From contig NZ_JAFBID010000044.1 of assembly GCF_016811235.1 (NCBI RefSeq), forward strand, positions 1 through 48,361: a stretch of 48,361 bases of DNA, given 5' to 3'. The notes below the pieces were generated by a model. The model had not been told where the DNA came from. It ran no database searches and worked only from the letters and a program-made list of their open reading frames with translations. Below are positions 34,614-47,022 of the stretch, one piece after another. The position numbers and the translations under genes are program-made. How positions within the stretch are numbered: position 1 is the first letter of the stretch; every line of letters begins with the position of its first letter. The DNA is from Microvirga arabica. GTDB taxonomy: Bacteria > Pseudomonadota > Alphaproteobacteria > Rhizobiales > Beijerinckiaceae.

Positions 34614-35075
34614 CTAAACCGGCAGCATCCCGTCGCTCTTGACCTCCTCCATCACCGCATAGGTGCGGGTCTCCTTCACGCCCGGCAGGGCCAGCAGGAT
34701 CTCGCCGAGGAAGCGGCGGTAGGCGGCCATGTCGGCCACGCGGGTCTTGACCAAATAATCGAAGCCGCCCGCCACCATGTGGCATTCCAGCACCTCGGGG
34801 GCTCGCTTCACCGCGTCGGCAAATTTCTCGAAGACGTCCGGCGTCGTCTTGTCGAGGGATACCTCCACGAAGACCAGGAGACCCAACCCGAGCCGGTGCG
34901 GGTCGAGCCTCGCCCCGTAGCCAGCGATGAAGCCCTCCCGCTGCAGGCGCTTCACCCGGTCGCCCGTGGAGGTGGGCGACAGCCCGACCTTCTCGGCCAG
35001 GTCCACATTAGCGATGCGGCCATCGGCCTGAAGAGCTGTGAGGATCTTGCGATCCGCTCTGTCCAAATCCGTCAT
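34614..35075 (-). CDS. putR: Lrp/AsnC-family regulator, probable PutR
   Basis: A 153-aa feast/famine regulator. The N-terminal winged helix-turn-helix (LDRADRKILTALQADGRIANVDLAEKVGLSPTSTGDRVKRLQREGFI) and the C-terminal RAM effector domain (VFVEVSLDK.., HMVAGGFDYLVKTRVADMAAYRRF, ETRTYAVMEEVK) are complete. It is divergent from putA with 114 bases between, the arrangement of PutR, the proline-responsive activator of putA in Rhizobium and Agrobacterium. ATG 35075 and GTG 35081 both open the frame; ribosome sites are weak. The gene symbol rests on context and family. Confidence 0.85.
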   Translation of the reverse strand: MTDLDRADRKILTALQADGRIANVDLAEKVGLSPTSTGDRVKRLQREGFIAGYGARLDPHRLGLGLLVFVEVSLDKTTPDVFEKFADAVKRAPEVLECHMVAGGFDYLVKTRVADMAAYRRFLGEILLALPGVKETRTYAVMEEVKSDGMLPV

Positions 35076-35108
35076 TGTCACGGCTTCGTGCGCCTTTCTC
35101 CGAAATTC

Positions 35109-35128
35109 ATAAGGCGATATCGGCTATT
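35109..35128. promoter_or_regulatory. Possible PutR operator
   Basis: A dyad centred on the perfect palindrome CGATATCG (35115-35122), with outer matches (A..AG.CGATATCG.CT..T), lies in the putR-putA gap about 62 bases before the putA ATG. Its partial AT character and position fit an Lrp-type site. The call is by position and symmetry only. Confidence 0.35.
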
Positions 35129-35189
35129 TTGCCATCGAAACGCGGTCGCAGGCCTCATATATTCCGGGGAACATCCAGAGGAAACTGCC

Positions 35190-38100
35190 ATGAGTTCTGC
35201 CCCTGCCGCCGCCCTGCCCTTCAACCCGCCTTATGCGGAGGACGACAAGGCCCTCGCGGCCCGCCTTCTCGCCAGCTCCCGGCGTTCTCCGGAACGGGAA
35301 AAGAGGGTGGACGAGCAGGCGACCCGCCTGATCGAGGCGATCCGCGCCAAGGGCGGCGGGCTCGGCGGCGTCGAGGAGATGCTGCGGGAATATGCGCTCT
35401 CCACCAAGGAGGGGCTGGCCCTCATGGTGCTGGCCGAGGCGCTGCTGCGGGTGCCCGATGCCGCCACCGCCGACCGGCTGATCGAGGACAAGCTTGGACA
35501 GGCCGATTTCGCCGGCCATGAGTCGAAGTCCGACGCCTTCCTCGTCTCGGCCTCGGCCTGGGCGCTCGGCATCACCGCGCGGGTGATCCAGCCCGGGGAG
35601 ACCCCGGAGAGCATTCTGGGCCAGCTCACCAAGCGCCTCGGCCTTCCGGCCGTGCGCACCGCGACCCGCCAGGCCATGCGGGTGATGGGCAATCACTTCG
35701 TCCTCGGCCAGACCATCGAGGAGGCCCTGAAGCGGGCCGGATCCTCCAAGGGCCGCGTCTACCGCTACTCCTTCGACATGTTGGGCGAAGGCGCCCGCAC
35801 CGCCGACGACGCCCGCCGCTATTTCGATTCCTATGAGTCGGCCATCGATGCCATTGGGCGCTCGGCTGGCAACGAGCCCCTGCCGAACCGCCCCGGCATC
35901 TCGGTGAAGCTCTCGGCGCTTCACCCGCGCTACGAGGCCACGAGCCGGGAACGCGTCATGCGCGAGCTCGTGCCGCTCGTGATCGAGCTGGCGCAAAAGG
36001 CCAAGTCCTATGACCTCAACTTCACGGTCGACGCGGAGGAGGCCGACCGGCTGGAACTGTCGCTCGAGGTGATCGAGGCCGTGCTGGCCGATCCCTCGCT
36101 CGCGGACTGGAAGGGTTTCGGCCTTGCCATTCAATCCTACCAGAAGCGCGCCGGCTCGGTGATCGATGCCATCGCGGCCATGGCCGAGAAATACGACCGC
36201 CAGCTCATGGTGCGCCTCGTGAAGGGCGCCTATTGGGACACGGAGGTGAAGCGCGCTCAGGAGCGCGGGCTCGACGATTACCCGGTCTTCACCCGCAAGG
36301 CGATGACGGACCTGCACTACATGGCCTGCGCCGAGAAGATGCTGTCGCTTCGCCCGCGTATCTACCCGCAATTCGCCACCCACAACGCGCTCACCGTCGC
36401 GTCCATCATCGAACGCGCCGGCGGCACGGACGGCTACGAGTTCCAGCGCCTGCACGGCATGGGCGAGGCGCTCTATGCGCGCTTGCTCGAAGACAAGCCG
36501 GGCCTCGCCTGCCGCGCCTATGCGCCGGTGGGGGGCCACCGCGATCTTCTGGCCTATCTCGTGCGCCGCCTTCTGGAGAACGGCGCGAATTCCTCCTTCG
36601 TATCCGTCGCGGCGGATCCCAACGTACCTGTGCAAGACCTTCTGAAGCGCCCAGCTGACATCATCGTGTCCGCAGACAAGGCGCGTCATCCCAAGCTCCC
36701 GCTGCCGCGCGATCTCTATGGCTCCGAGCGCGCGAATTCACGCGGCGTGGAGTTCGGCCATCAAGCTTCCCTCGATGCGCTACTAGTGGAGATCGAAAAG
36801 AGCGGGCAGCAGAGTTTTAAGGCTGAGCCGCTGATTGATGGCAAGGCGGCGTCTGGCACATCCCGCCCGGTCGTGAGTCCCATCGACGGCAGCACGGTTG
36901 CGGGCCATGTGACGGAAGCCTCGCCTGAAGTGGCGGATCGCGCCATGGCTGCGGCTCACAAAGGTTTCGCAAGCTGGAGCCGCATGGATGCGGACACCCG
37001 CGCCAAGGCGCTGCAGCGTGCGGCCGATCTGCTGGAGGAGCGGCGCGGGGCGTTGCTCCACCTGCTGCAAGTGGAAGCCGGCAAGACCCTGGACGATGCG
37101 CTCTCCGAGGTGCGCGAGGCGGTCGACTTCCTGCGCTACTACGCCGTTCAGGGCCGTGTTCTCCTCGGCGCAGGCGATCTCATGCCGGGGCCGACCGGCG
37201 AGAGCAACATGCTGCGCCTGCGTGGGCGCGGCGTGTTCGTGGCGATCTCGCCCTGGAACTTCCCGCTCGCCATCTTCCTCGGCCAGGTCAGCGCCGCGCT
37301 CATGGCGGGCAATGCGGTTGTGGCAAAGCCCGCCGAGCAGACGCCGCTGATCGCGGATCTCGCCGTGCGCATCCTGCATGAGGCCGGCGTGCCGAAGACC
37401 GCTCTTCATTGCGTGCTGGGTGATGGGCGCGTCGGCGCTCGCCTCGTCGAGCACAGGGATGTGGCCGGCGTCGTCTTCACCGGCTCGACGGAGGTGGCGC
37501 GCATCATCAACCGCACGCTCGCGAACAAGGACGCGGCCATCGTGCCGCTGATCGCCGAGACGGGCGGCATCAATGCCATGATTGTCGATGCCACGGCTCT
37601 GCCGGAGCAGGTGGCGGACGATGTGGTGACCTCGGCATTCCGCTCGGCCGGCCAGCGCTGCTCGGCTCTGCGTCTGCTCTGCGTGCAGGAGGACGTGGCC
37701 GACCGTATGATCGAGATGATCGCCGGCAATGCCCAGGAGCTGAAGATCGCCGATCCGCGCGAGATCTCGACCCAGGTGGGTCCGGTGATCGACCGCGAGG
37801 CGAAGGACAAGCTCGATGCTCATATCGCCGATATGAAGCGTCAGGCGAAGGTGCGTTACGCCGGCGAAGCGCCTGCGAGCGGCACCTATGTGGCGCCGCA
37901 TATTTTTGAGCTCAACAAGCCGCACGATCTCGCCCAGGAGGTGTTCGGCCCGGTGCTGCATGTGGTCCGCTACAAGGCGGATCGGCTGGAGGATGTGCTG
38001 CGGGCGATCGAGGGCACCGGCTACGGTCTCACGCTCGGCGTCCATTCCCGCATCGACTCCACCGTGGAGCGTGTGGTGGAGGCGCTGGCGGTGGGCAACG

Positions 38101-38288
38101 TCTATGTGAACCGCAATATGATCGGCGCGGTGGTCGGCGTGCAGCCCTTCGGCGGGCATGGCCTCTCCGGCACAGGCCCGAAGGCCGGCGGCCCGCACTA
38201 CCTCCTGCGCTTCGCCGCTGAGCAGACGGTGACGATCAACACGGCGGCCGCCGGCGGCAATGCGAACCTGATTGCGATGGGGGAGTAG
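35190..38288 (+). CDS. putA: Bifunctional proline dehydrogenase / L-glutamate gamma-semialdehyde dehydrogenase PutA
   Basis: The 1032-aa enzyme oxidises proline to glutamate in two steps. The FAD-binding proline dehydrogenase barrel (about 170-480) shows GNHFVLGQTIEEALKRA, RYSFDMLGEGA, LMVRLVKGAYWDTEVKRAQ and the ATHNA strand. The aldehyde dehydrogenase domain (about 530-1010) shows AISPWNFPLAIFLGQ, Glu790 in AETGG and the catalytic Cys824 in AGQRCSALR. It ends QPFGGHGLSGTGPKAGGPHYLLRF. It lacks the N-terminal ribbon-helix-helix of trifunctional PutA, which fits a separate regulator (the divergent Lrp/AsnC gene). AGAGGAA precedes the ATG by about 7 bases. A palindromic repeat follows the stop. 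Confidence 0.97.
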   Translation: MSSAPAAALPFNPPYAEDDKALAARLLASSRRSPEREKRVDEQATRLIEAIRAKGGGLGGVEEMLREYALSTKEGLALMVLAEALLRVPDAATADRLIEDKLGQADFAGHESKSDAFLVSASAWALGITARVIQPGETPESILGQLTKRLGLPAVRTATRQAMRVMGNHFVLGQTIEEALKRAGSSKGRVYRYSFDMLGEGARTADDARRYFDSYESAIDAIGRSAGNEPLPNRPGISVKLSALHPRYEATSRERVMRELVPLVIELAQKAKSYDLNFTVDAEEADRLELSLEVIEAVLADPSLADWKGFGLAIQSYQKRAGSVIDAIAAMAEKYDRQLMVRLVKGAYWDTEVKRAQERGLDDYPVFTRKAMTDLHYMACAEKMLSLRPRIYPQFATHNALTVASIIERAGGTDGYEFQRLHGMGEALYARLLEDKPGLACRAYAPVGGHRDLLAYLVRRLLENGANSSFVSVAADPNVPVQDLLKRPADIIVSADKARHPKLPLPRDLYGSERANSRGVEFGHQASLDALLVEIEKSGQQSFKAEPLIDGKAASGTSRPVVSPIDGSTVAGHVTEASPEVADRAMAAAHKGFASWSRMDADTRAKALQRAADLLEERRGALLHLLQVEAGKTLDDALSEVREAVDFLRYYAVQGRVLLGAGDLMPGPTGESNMLRLRGRGVFVAISPWNFPLAIFLGQVSAALMAGNAVVAKPAEQTPLIADLAVRILHEAGVPKTALHCVLGDGRVGARLVEHRDVAGVVFTGSTEVARIINRTLANKDAAIVPLIAETGGINAMIVDATALPEQVADDVVTSAFRSAGQRCSALRLLCVQEDVADRMIEMIAGNAQELKIADPREISTQVGPVIDREAKDKLDAHIADMKRQAKVRYAGEAPASGTYVAPHIFELNKPHDLAQEVFGPVLHVVRYKADRLEDVLRAIEGTGYGLTLGVHSRIDSTVERVVEALAVGNVYVNRNMIGAVVGVQPFGGHGLSGTGPKAGGPHYLLRFAAEQTVTINTAAAGGNANLIAMGE

Positions 38289-38327
38289 GGCAACAAGCCC
38301 GACCGTTCGCTATCGTCTTCCTCATTC

Positions 38328-38408
38328 GTCATCCCCGGACTTGTTCCGGGGATCCACGTCTTCAACACGGCTCAAGACGTGGATGGCCGTGACGAGCACG
38401 GCCATGAC
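38328..38408. repeat. Compound palindromic repeat after putA
   Basis: Three perfect stems follow each other: ATCCCCGGA/TCCGGGGAT (38331-38353), ATCCACGTCTT/AAGACGTGGAT (38352-38384) and GGCCGTG/CACGGCC (38385-38403). The ends read GTCAT and ATGAC. It lies between converging genes and could also act as a transcript-stabilising or rho-assisted end. Confidence 0.75.
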
Positions 38409-38421
38409 GTTTCGTCGGGAA

Positions 38422-38934
38422 TCACAAAGCGAACGGGAAACTGTGAACCTTCTCCCAGGGGCCGCCGCGATACCACCACAGGTCTAGCGCCATCCCTGTA
38501 ACCTGGAATGGCTGAAATCCTTCACTCAGGTCCTCCAGAAGAGCTCTTGCCTGTGTCGGATCGACCTTGTTCTGCACCGTCACGTGTGGGTTGTGGTTCT
38601 GCCGGTCCTGGGGCTTGAGCCAGTCGTTCCATTTTTTTGCGAGCTGACGGCGCATCGCTGCCAGTTCAGGAGACGCAAGCGCGTACGCGACTCCGCGCCC
38701 GAGAGAGCGCACCCCGATTACATCGAGACCGAAAACTTCTTGGTTCGATGCACATTCCTCGATGTCCTGCTGGATTGTCTGAAGGTGCTCGCCCGGCAAT
38801 GCGTGAAACAGGGTCAGATGCGCCGGAATGAAGTTCCGCTCAGCGGGAAAGTAGCGCCGTCTCTGCTCGTCGAAGAAGGCGAAGGAGCGCTCGTCGAATT
38901 GGAGCGTGAGGATGAGAGGCGCTGCTGTGTCCAT
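38422..38934 (-). CDS. 2'-5' RNA ligase-like 2H phosphoesterase
   Basis: A 170-aa protein of the 2H superfamily with both catalytic motifs: HLT (39-41, in IPAHLTLF) and HVT (117-119, in NPHVTVQNK). Such enzymes act on 2'-5' or cyclic phosphodiesters in RNA or small molecules; the substrate here is unknown. The length fits the short 2H group. The gene starts just past the terminator of the atp operon and converges on putA. Confidence 0.88.
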   Translation of the reverse strand: MDTAAPLILTLQFDERSFAFFDEQRRRYFPAERNFIPAHLTLFHALPGEHLQTIQQDIEECASNQEVFGLDVIGVRSLGRGVAYALASPELAAMRRQLAKKWNDWLKPQDRQNHNPHVTVQNKVDPTQARALLEDLSEGFQPFQVTGMALDLWWYRGGPWEKVHSFPFAL

Positions 38935-38937
38935 GAA

Positions 38938-38964
38938 AAGAAAAACCCGGCTCGGGGCCGGGTT
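38938..38964 (-). terminator. Rho-independent terminator of the atp operon
   Basis: On the minus strand AACCCGGC / GCCGGGTT with a 5-base loop is followed by TTTTTCTTTT. It lies 28 bases past the atpC stop and just before the 2H phosphoesterase start. Confidence 0.85.
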
Positions 38965-38991
38965 GTTTCAGATCTGAAGCTGACAATCGCT

Positions 38992-39393
38992 TTAGAAGTT
39001 CAGCGCCGCCTTGGCTTCGCGCAGCTGCGCGACGGCCGATTCCGCCGCGTGCTTGGCGGCCGGTTCGTTGGTGGCGTCGTAGGCCATTTCCGCCTGGAGG
39101 ATCTCGTGGTCGAGGATCTCCTGCGTCAGCTCCTCGGCCGGAAGCGCGCGCTCGGCCAGCACCGTGAGGCCGTTCTGGTTGATGTCGGCGAAGCCGCCGC
39201 GCACCAGGATCCGACGGCCGTTGCCGGGCGTGTTGGTGATGACGAGGAACCCGGTCTTGAGAGCCGTCATCGTCGGCGCATGGCCGGCGAGAACCGTCAT
39301 GTCGCCCTCGGTGGCCGGCAGCACGACGGCGTCCACGTCGCCGGAGAACAGCACGCGCTCAGGAGAGACGAGTTCGAAATTGAAGGTAGCCAT
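38992..39393 (-). CDS. atpC: ATP synthase F1 subunit epsilon
   Basis: A 133-aa epsilon subunit, part of the central stalk that rotates with gamma. The beta-sandwich (FNFELVSPERVLFSGDVDAVVLPATEGDMTVLAGHAP) is complete and the C-terminal helix pair is present in short form. It is the last gene of atpHAGDC. Unlike the other joints of the operon, it is separated from atpD by 110 bases that carry REP-like palindromes. Confidence 0.97.
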   Translation of the reverse strand: MATFNFELVSPERVLFSGDVDAVVLPATEGDMTVLAGHAPTMTALKTGFLVITNTPGNGRRILVRGGFADINQNGLTVLAERALPAEELTQEILDHEILQAEMAYDATNEPAAKHAAESAVAQLREAKAALNF

Positions 39394-39407
39394 CTGAGCT
39401 CCGCGTC

Positions 39408-39490
39408 ATCCCGATCCATGATCGGGCATCGTTTGGGAGATACGCTTAGACACGATCATCCCGGAGCGTGCGGGCACGGCTCCGGGATGA
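39408..39490. repeat. REP-like palindromes between atpD and atpC
   Basis: A weaker unit CCCGAT/ATCGGG (about 39411-39426) with leading GTCAT is followed by a perfect 10-bp stem ATCCCGGAGC/GCTCCGGGAT (39458-39488) ending in GACAC. No T-run follows on the minus strand, so it should not be a full terminator. Confidence 0.75.
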
Positions 39491-39503
39491 CACGAGACTT
39501 GAA

Positions 39504-40976
<1,473 letters not shown>

Positions 40977-41849
40977 TCAGAGCGCCTCGGCGCCCGAAAT
41001 GATTTCGATCAGTTCCTTGGTGATCATCGCCTGACGCGACCGGTTGTAGGTCATCGTCTGCTTCTTGATCATCTCGCCCGCGTTGCGGGTTGCATTGTCC
41101 ATGGCGCTCATGCGGGCGCCCTGTTCGGAAGCGGCGTTCTCGAGCAGCGCGCGGAAGATCTGCACGGTGAGATTCCGCGGCAGGAGCGTCGTGAGAATCT
41201 CGCCTTCCTCAGGCTCGTAGTCGTAGACCGCGTCGGACGACGTGCCCGTGGCCTCGATCTGAGCCGGGATGATCTGCTGCGCGGTCGGGATCTGGGCGAT
41301 CACCGAGCGGAAGCGCGAGTAGAACAGGGTCGCCACATCGAACTCGCCGGCCTCGAAGCGGGCGAGAACCTTCTGGGCGATCATATCGCCCTGCTCGAAG
41401 CCGAGCTGGCGCACGGACCGCAGGTCGATGAGCTCGATGATCTGCTGGGCGAACTGGCGACGCAGAATGTCGTAGCCCTTCTTGCCCACGCAGATGATCT
41501 TGACCGTCTTGCCCTCGGCCATGAGCCGGGTGGCATGGTCGCGGGCCAGACGCGCGATCGAGGAGTTGAATGCACCGCAGAGACCACGCTCGGCGGTGCA
41601 GACGATCAGCAGGTGAACGCGGTCGGAACCGGTCCCGGCGAGAAGCCGCGGCGTCTCGGGTCCGACCGTGATGCCGGACGCGAGATTGCCGAGCACCGAG
41701 GACATGCGCTCCGCATAGGGACGCGCGGCCTCCGCCGCGGTCTGCGCGCGGCGCAGCTTCGCGGCGGCCACCATCTGCATGGCCTTGGTGATCTTCTGCG
41801 TCGCCTTGACCGAGGCGATGCGGTTACGAAGGTCTTTTAAGCTCGGCAT
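40977..41849 (-). CDS. atpG: ATP synthase F1 subunit gamma
   Basis: A 290-aa rotor subunit. The coiled-coil N-terminus ([36 protein letters not shown]) and C-terminus ([46 protein letters not shown]) match the family closely. It lies between atpA and atpD. Confidence 0.98.
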   Translation of the reverse strand: MPSLKDLRNRIASVKATQKITKAMQMVAAAKLRRAQTAAEAARPYAERMSSVLGNLASGITVGPETPRLLAGTGSDRVHLLIVCTAERGLCGAFNSSIARLARDHATRLMAEGKTVKIICVGKKGYDILRRQFAQQIIELIDLRSVRQLGFEQGDMIAQKVLARFEAGEFDVATLFYSRFRSVIAQIPTAQQIIPAQIEATGTSSDAVYDYEPEEGEILTTLLPRNLTVQIFRALLENAASEQGARMSAMDNATRNAGEMIKKQTMTYNRSRQAMITKELIEIISGAEAL

Positions 41850-41901
41850 CGAGCGGCCCTACCCTCTCCGGAAAACCGGCTGGATCTTACGAGAAAGACG
41901 C

Positions 41902-43430
<1,529 letters not shown>

Positions 43431-43431
<1 letters not shown>

Positions 43432-44003
43432 CAGCGGACCTCTTTCATCGCTAGACGAATGGAATTGAGTTTGGTGCGCACCGAGGCATCCACCATGCGG
43501 GAGCCCATCTTCACGATGAGACCGCCGATGAGGCTCGGGTCGATTTTGACGTCGACAGCAACGTCAGCCTTGGCGACGTCGCGCAGCGCCGCCTTGATTT
43601 CGTTCAGGACCGTGTCGGACGGCGCCTCCGCCAGGGTGACCTGCGCCCGGACGATGCCCTTGGCATCGGACACCAGGTTCTGGAAGGCGCGGATCATGTC
43701 CGGCAGGGCGAAGAGCCGGCGCTTGGACGCCACGAGACGGATGAAATTTCCCGCAAGGCCCGAGAGGCCGGCCTTGTCAAGAATGGCACCGATCGCGTTC
43801 GACTGCTCTTCAGCCGTGAAAATGGGGTTGGAGATCAGGCGCTGCAAGTCGCTGCTGCCGCGGATCAGCTGGTCGAAGCGGGCGAGATCGCCGGCGACAG
43901 CGTCCATCGCATTCGCTTCGCGGGCGAGTTCGAACAGCGCCGAAGCATAGCGCAACGCTACGCCCGACAGGAGGGGTCCTTCTTGGGAACCGCTTTGCGC
44001 CAC
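43431..44003 (-). CDS. atpH: ATP synthase F1 subunit delta
   Basis: The 190-aa stator subunit joins F1 to the peripheral stalk. The N-terminal helix bundle ([30 protein letters not shown]) and C-terminal [37 protein letters not shown] are typical. The frame is open to 44138, but the protein begins at [10 protein letters not shown] chose GTG 44003, with AGAGAGA 7 bases upstream, which gives the normal length. It is the first gene of the F1 operon. The F0 genes are not here, as is usual in Alphaproteobacteria. Confidence 0.93.
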
Positions 44004-44129
44004 GTAACCGTCTCTCTTGTCATAACGGGCCTCGGACCGGGAAAGCCTGCGAACGCGGCATCCGGGAGACCCGTCAGGTGTGGAAATGAGCCCGGGACGG
44101 GAGCCTTCTCCGCCCGTCAGGCGAGGGTG

Positions 44130-44158
44130 CACTAGCATGGGTTTTTCCGAGGCGCAAG
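44130..44158 (-). promoter_or_regulatory. Possible promoter of the atpHAGDC operon
   Basis: On the minus strand CTTGCG (44153-44158) and CTAGTG (44130-44135) are 17 bases apart, similar to the alphaproteobacterial housekeeping form CTTGAC-N17-CTATAT. It would give a leader of about 120 bases before atpH. The -10 element is only partly matched. Confidence 0.4.
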
Positions 44159-44211
44159 GCGAGCTGAGCCCTGTTCGTCAGGTAAAAACCGGGTGCCTGC
44201 CGAGGCAGGGT

Positions 44212-44772
44212 CTAAAGTTCCAGGGTGGCGACTTCGCAATTGGTGAGGAACCGCCCGACGAGCCTGCTGAAGAAGGTACCGTGCCCCACCACGGCGATCA
44301 TCGTCTCCGGCCGCTCCGCCAGCCAGCCCCGGAACCGCTCGACCCGCTCCTCGAACACATGCGCCGGCTCGTAGACGAAGCCGCGCTCGTTCACCTCGCC
44401 CTCGTTGTGCCACCAGACCTCGTCCAGGTGCCCGAAATGCAGGTGGGGGAAGTCCTGGGCCAGATGGGAGACCGCCCGGCCCACATCGCAGCTGCTCTCC
44501 AGGTGCTCCCGGTGCAGGCACTCCACCAGGATCGTCGGGGACGCGGGATGGGTCCCGAACAGGCCCAGGGTGGTCTGGATCGCACGCGTCAGGGGCGAGG
44601 TCACGACAAGTTCATAAGGATGCTGGCGCAGCTCCGGCGCCCGCTCGGCGACCTGCTGCCGGCCGAGTTCCGTGAGAGGGGCATCGACATGCCCAGGATC
44701 CTCGCCGTGCTCGGCCCAATGGGCGTTGAAGGTGGATTGGCCGTGGCGGATGCAATGGACGATCTTGGGCAT
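44212..44772 (-). CDS. Histidine phosphatase (phosphoglycerate mutase-like) family protein
   Basis: A 186-aa enzyme of the branch-1 histidine phosphatase superfamily. The catalytic RHG motif (Arg9, His10 in CIRHGQS), Arg63 (LTRAIQT), Glu89 (HREHLE) and the second His164 (VVGHGTF) are all present. It is too short and lacks the features of a glycolytic mutase, so a phosphatase on a small substrate is likely. It lies 31 bases downstream of priA and about 210 bases upstream of atpH, all on the minus strand. Confidence 0.9.
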   Translation of the reverse strand: MPKIVHCIRHGQSTFNAHWAEHGEDPGHVDAPLTELGRQQVAERAPELRQHPYELVVTSPLTRAIQTTLGLFGTHPASPTILVECLHREHLESSCDVGRAVSHLAQDFPHLHFGHLDEVWWHNEGEVNERGFVYEPAHVFEERVERFRGWLAERPETMIAVVGHGTFFSRLVGRFLTNCEVATLEL

Positions 44773-44803
44773 GGTACCTGTCTTAGTAAAGATCTCGGGT
44801 TGG

Positions 44804-46966
44804 TCACAGAAAGCTCTGCGGATCCACGTCGATGGAGACCCGCGTGTTGCCGCGTATCTTGGGGCAGCGGGCCATCCAGCCGCGGAGGTAACCCTGGAGG
44901 TCCACCTCCCGTTCGGTTTTGACCAGCAGGCGGAAGCGATAGCGGCCGCGGATCAGGGCGAGCGGGGCTTCGGCGGGCCCGAGCACGGTGACGCCGGGCG
45001 GCGGCTCCGCCACCAGGGCCATGGCCCGGGCATGGGCCTCCGCCGCCTCGCGCTCGGCGGCCGAGACGATGAGGGAGGCCAGGCGCCCGAAGGGCGGCAG
45101 CCCGGCCATTTCGCGCACACGCGTTTCCTCCTCGTAGAACCGCTCGGCATCGCCCGAAATCAGGGCTGCGATCACCGGATGGTCCGGCTGCCAGGTCTGG
45201 ACCAGGGCGCGCCCCGGCTTCTCGCCGCGCCCGGCGCGGCCGGTGACCTGCTGCAGCATCTGGAAGGTGCGCTCGGCGGCGCGGGGATCACCCGAGGTGA
45301 GACCAATATCGGCATCGAGCACGCCCACCAGGGTCATCAGCGGGAAGTTGTGCCCCTTGGCCACGAGCTGCGTGCCGATGACGATGTCGAACTCGCCCGC
45401 AGCAATCCCGGCCAGCTCCATCCGCAGCCGCTCCGTGCCGCCGGGAAAATCGCTGGAGAGCACGATGCATCGCTTGTCCGGAAACAGCGCCGCCGCCTCT
45501 TCCGCGATCCGCTCGACGCCGGGGCCGCAGGGCACCAGCGAATCGACGCTGCCGCATTCGACGCAGGCCTGGGGCGTCCGCTCCACATGGCCGCAATGGT
45601 GGCACACGAGGGAGCGCCGGAACCGGTGCTCCACCAGCCAGGAGGAGCAGTTCGGGCATTCATAGCGGTGAGCGCAATTGCGGCAGAGGGTCAGCGGAGC
45701 ATAGCCGCGCCGGTTGAGGAAGAGCAGCGCCTGCTCGCCTTTGGCCACCGTGTCCTCCACGGCGGCGACGAGGGTCGGCGAGAGCCAGCGGCCCTTCGGA
45801 ATCGCCTCCTTGCGCAGGTCCACGGCCCGGATCTGCGGCATCGAGCGGCCGCCGAAGCGCTCGGGCAGGCGCACATGGCGGTAGCGCCCGCGCTCCACAT
45901 TGACCCGGCTCTCGATGGACGGCGTGGCCGAGGCCAGGATCACGGAGGCATTCTCAATCTTGCCGCGCACCACCGCCATGTCGCGGGCATGGTAATGCAC
46001 CCCGTCGTCCTGCTTGTAGGCAGTCTCGTGCTCCTCATCGACCACGATGAGCCCGAGATCGGCATAAGGCAGGAACAGGGCCGAGCGGGCCCCGGCCACC
46101 ACCTTCACCTCGCCCGAGGCAATGGCTGTATAAAGCCGCTCGCGTTTGCGGCCTGTAACGCCGGAATGCCAGGTGGCGGGCTTCACGCCGAAGCGGGCGG
46201 CGAACCGATCGAGGAATTGGGCGGTGAGCGCGATTTCCGGCATGAGGATCAGGGCCTGCCGACCTTGGCGCACGGCCTCGGCCACCGCCTCGAAATAGAC
46301 TTCCGTTTTGCCGGAGCCCGTGACGCCCTCCAGCAGGATCACAGGCGGATGCTCCTCGCCCATGGCGGCGACGAGCTGTTGCGCCGCCTCGTCCTGGCCG
46401 TCCGAGAGAGCGGTGCTGCCGAAGGCGGAATCGGGCATCTCGGCCACGGGCTCGGCGAGAAGCACCACCGTCTCCAGGGCCCCTTCGTCGATCAATCCGT
46501 TGACGACCCCGGCGCTGACACCCGCCGCTTGGGCGAGCTCGCTTTTGAGCCGCACGGCCCCGTCCTGGGCGATCTCGATCACCTTCTGCCGCGCCGGGGT
46601 CATGCGCTTGGGCAGGGCGTCGGCCAGCCTCACGCCGACGCGCGCCACCTCCTGCCGGTCGGCGTCCGGGATCTTGAGCCCCATGGCAAGCGCCGAGCCC
46701 TTGGGCGCGAGCGTGTACCAGGCGATCCAGTCCAGGAACTTGCGCATCTTGGGCGAGAGGTTCGGCGCGTCGATGACGCCCGTCACCTTCTTCAGGTTGC
46801 CGCCCTGCCCTTCGCGCATGGACCAGACGACGCCCGCCACCTCGCGGTTGGCAAGCGGCACCTGCACCACGTCGCCCTCCTCGAGGCCGAGGCCGTCCGG
46901 CACGGCATAGGAATAGGCCGTGTCCAGCGCCAGCGGGATAAGGACATCGGCGATGCGGCTTGTCAT
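44804..46966 (-). CDS. priA: Primosomal replication-restart helicase PriA
   Basis: This 720-aa 3'-5' DNA helicase reloads the replisome at collapsed forks. Visible features are the N-terminal 3'-end-binding domain (to about 100), Walker A GVTGSGKT (214-221) and DEEH (310-313). Eight zinc ligands in the CRC region follow (Cys428, 431, 437, 440, 455, 458, 468 and 471). The second helicase lobe has GTQLVAKGHNFP and QQVTGRAGRG. MTSRIADVLIPLALDTAYSYAVP is the usual start, so I chose ATG 46966. An ATG at 47011 would add 15 residues and come within 10 bases of the divergent recombinase start. Neither has a clear ribosome site. Confidence 0.96.
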   Translation of the reverse strand: MTSRIADVLIPLALDTAYSYAVPDGLGLEEGDVVQVPLANREVAGVVWSMREGQGGNLKKVTGVIDAPNLSPKMRKFLDWIAWYTLAPKGSALAMGLKIPDADRQEVARVGVRLADALPKRMTPARQKVIEIAQDGAVRLKSELAQAAGVSAGVVNGLIDEGALETVVLLAEPVAEMPDSAFGSTALSDGQDEAAQQLVAAMGEEHPPVILLEGVTGSGKTEVYFEAVAEAVRQGRQALILMPEIALTAQFLDRFAARFGVKPATWHSGVTGRKRERLYTAIASGEVKVVAGARSALFLPYADLGLIVVDEEHETAYKQDDGVHYHARDMAVVRGKIENASVILASATPSIESRVNVERGRYRHVRLPERFGGRSMPQIRAVDLRKEAIPKGRWLSPTLVAAVEDTVAKGEQALLFLNRRGYAPLTLCRNCAHRYECPNCSSWLVEHRFRRSLVCHHCGHVERTPQACVECGSVDSLVPCGPGVERIAEEAAALFPDKRCIVLSSDFPGGTERLRMELAGIAAGEFDIVIGTQLVAKGHNFPLMTLVGVLDADIGLTSGDPRAAERTFQMLQQVTGRAGRGEKPGRALVQTWQPDHPVIAALISGDAERFYEEETRVREMAGLPPFGRLASLIVSAAEREAAEAHARAMALVAEPPPGVTVLGPAEAPLALIRGRYRFRLLVKTEREVDLQGYLRGWMARCPKIRGNTRVSIDVDPQSFL

Positions 46967-47022
46967 TCGGGAGAGGTTAACCTGTGCCTGTTTAGGGTAC
47001 TGCCCTTGCATAAATGGGACTC

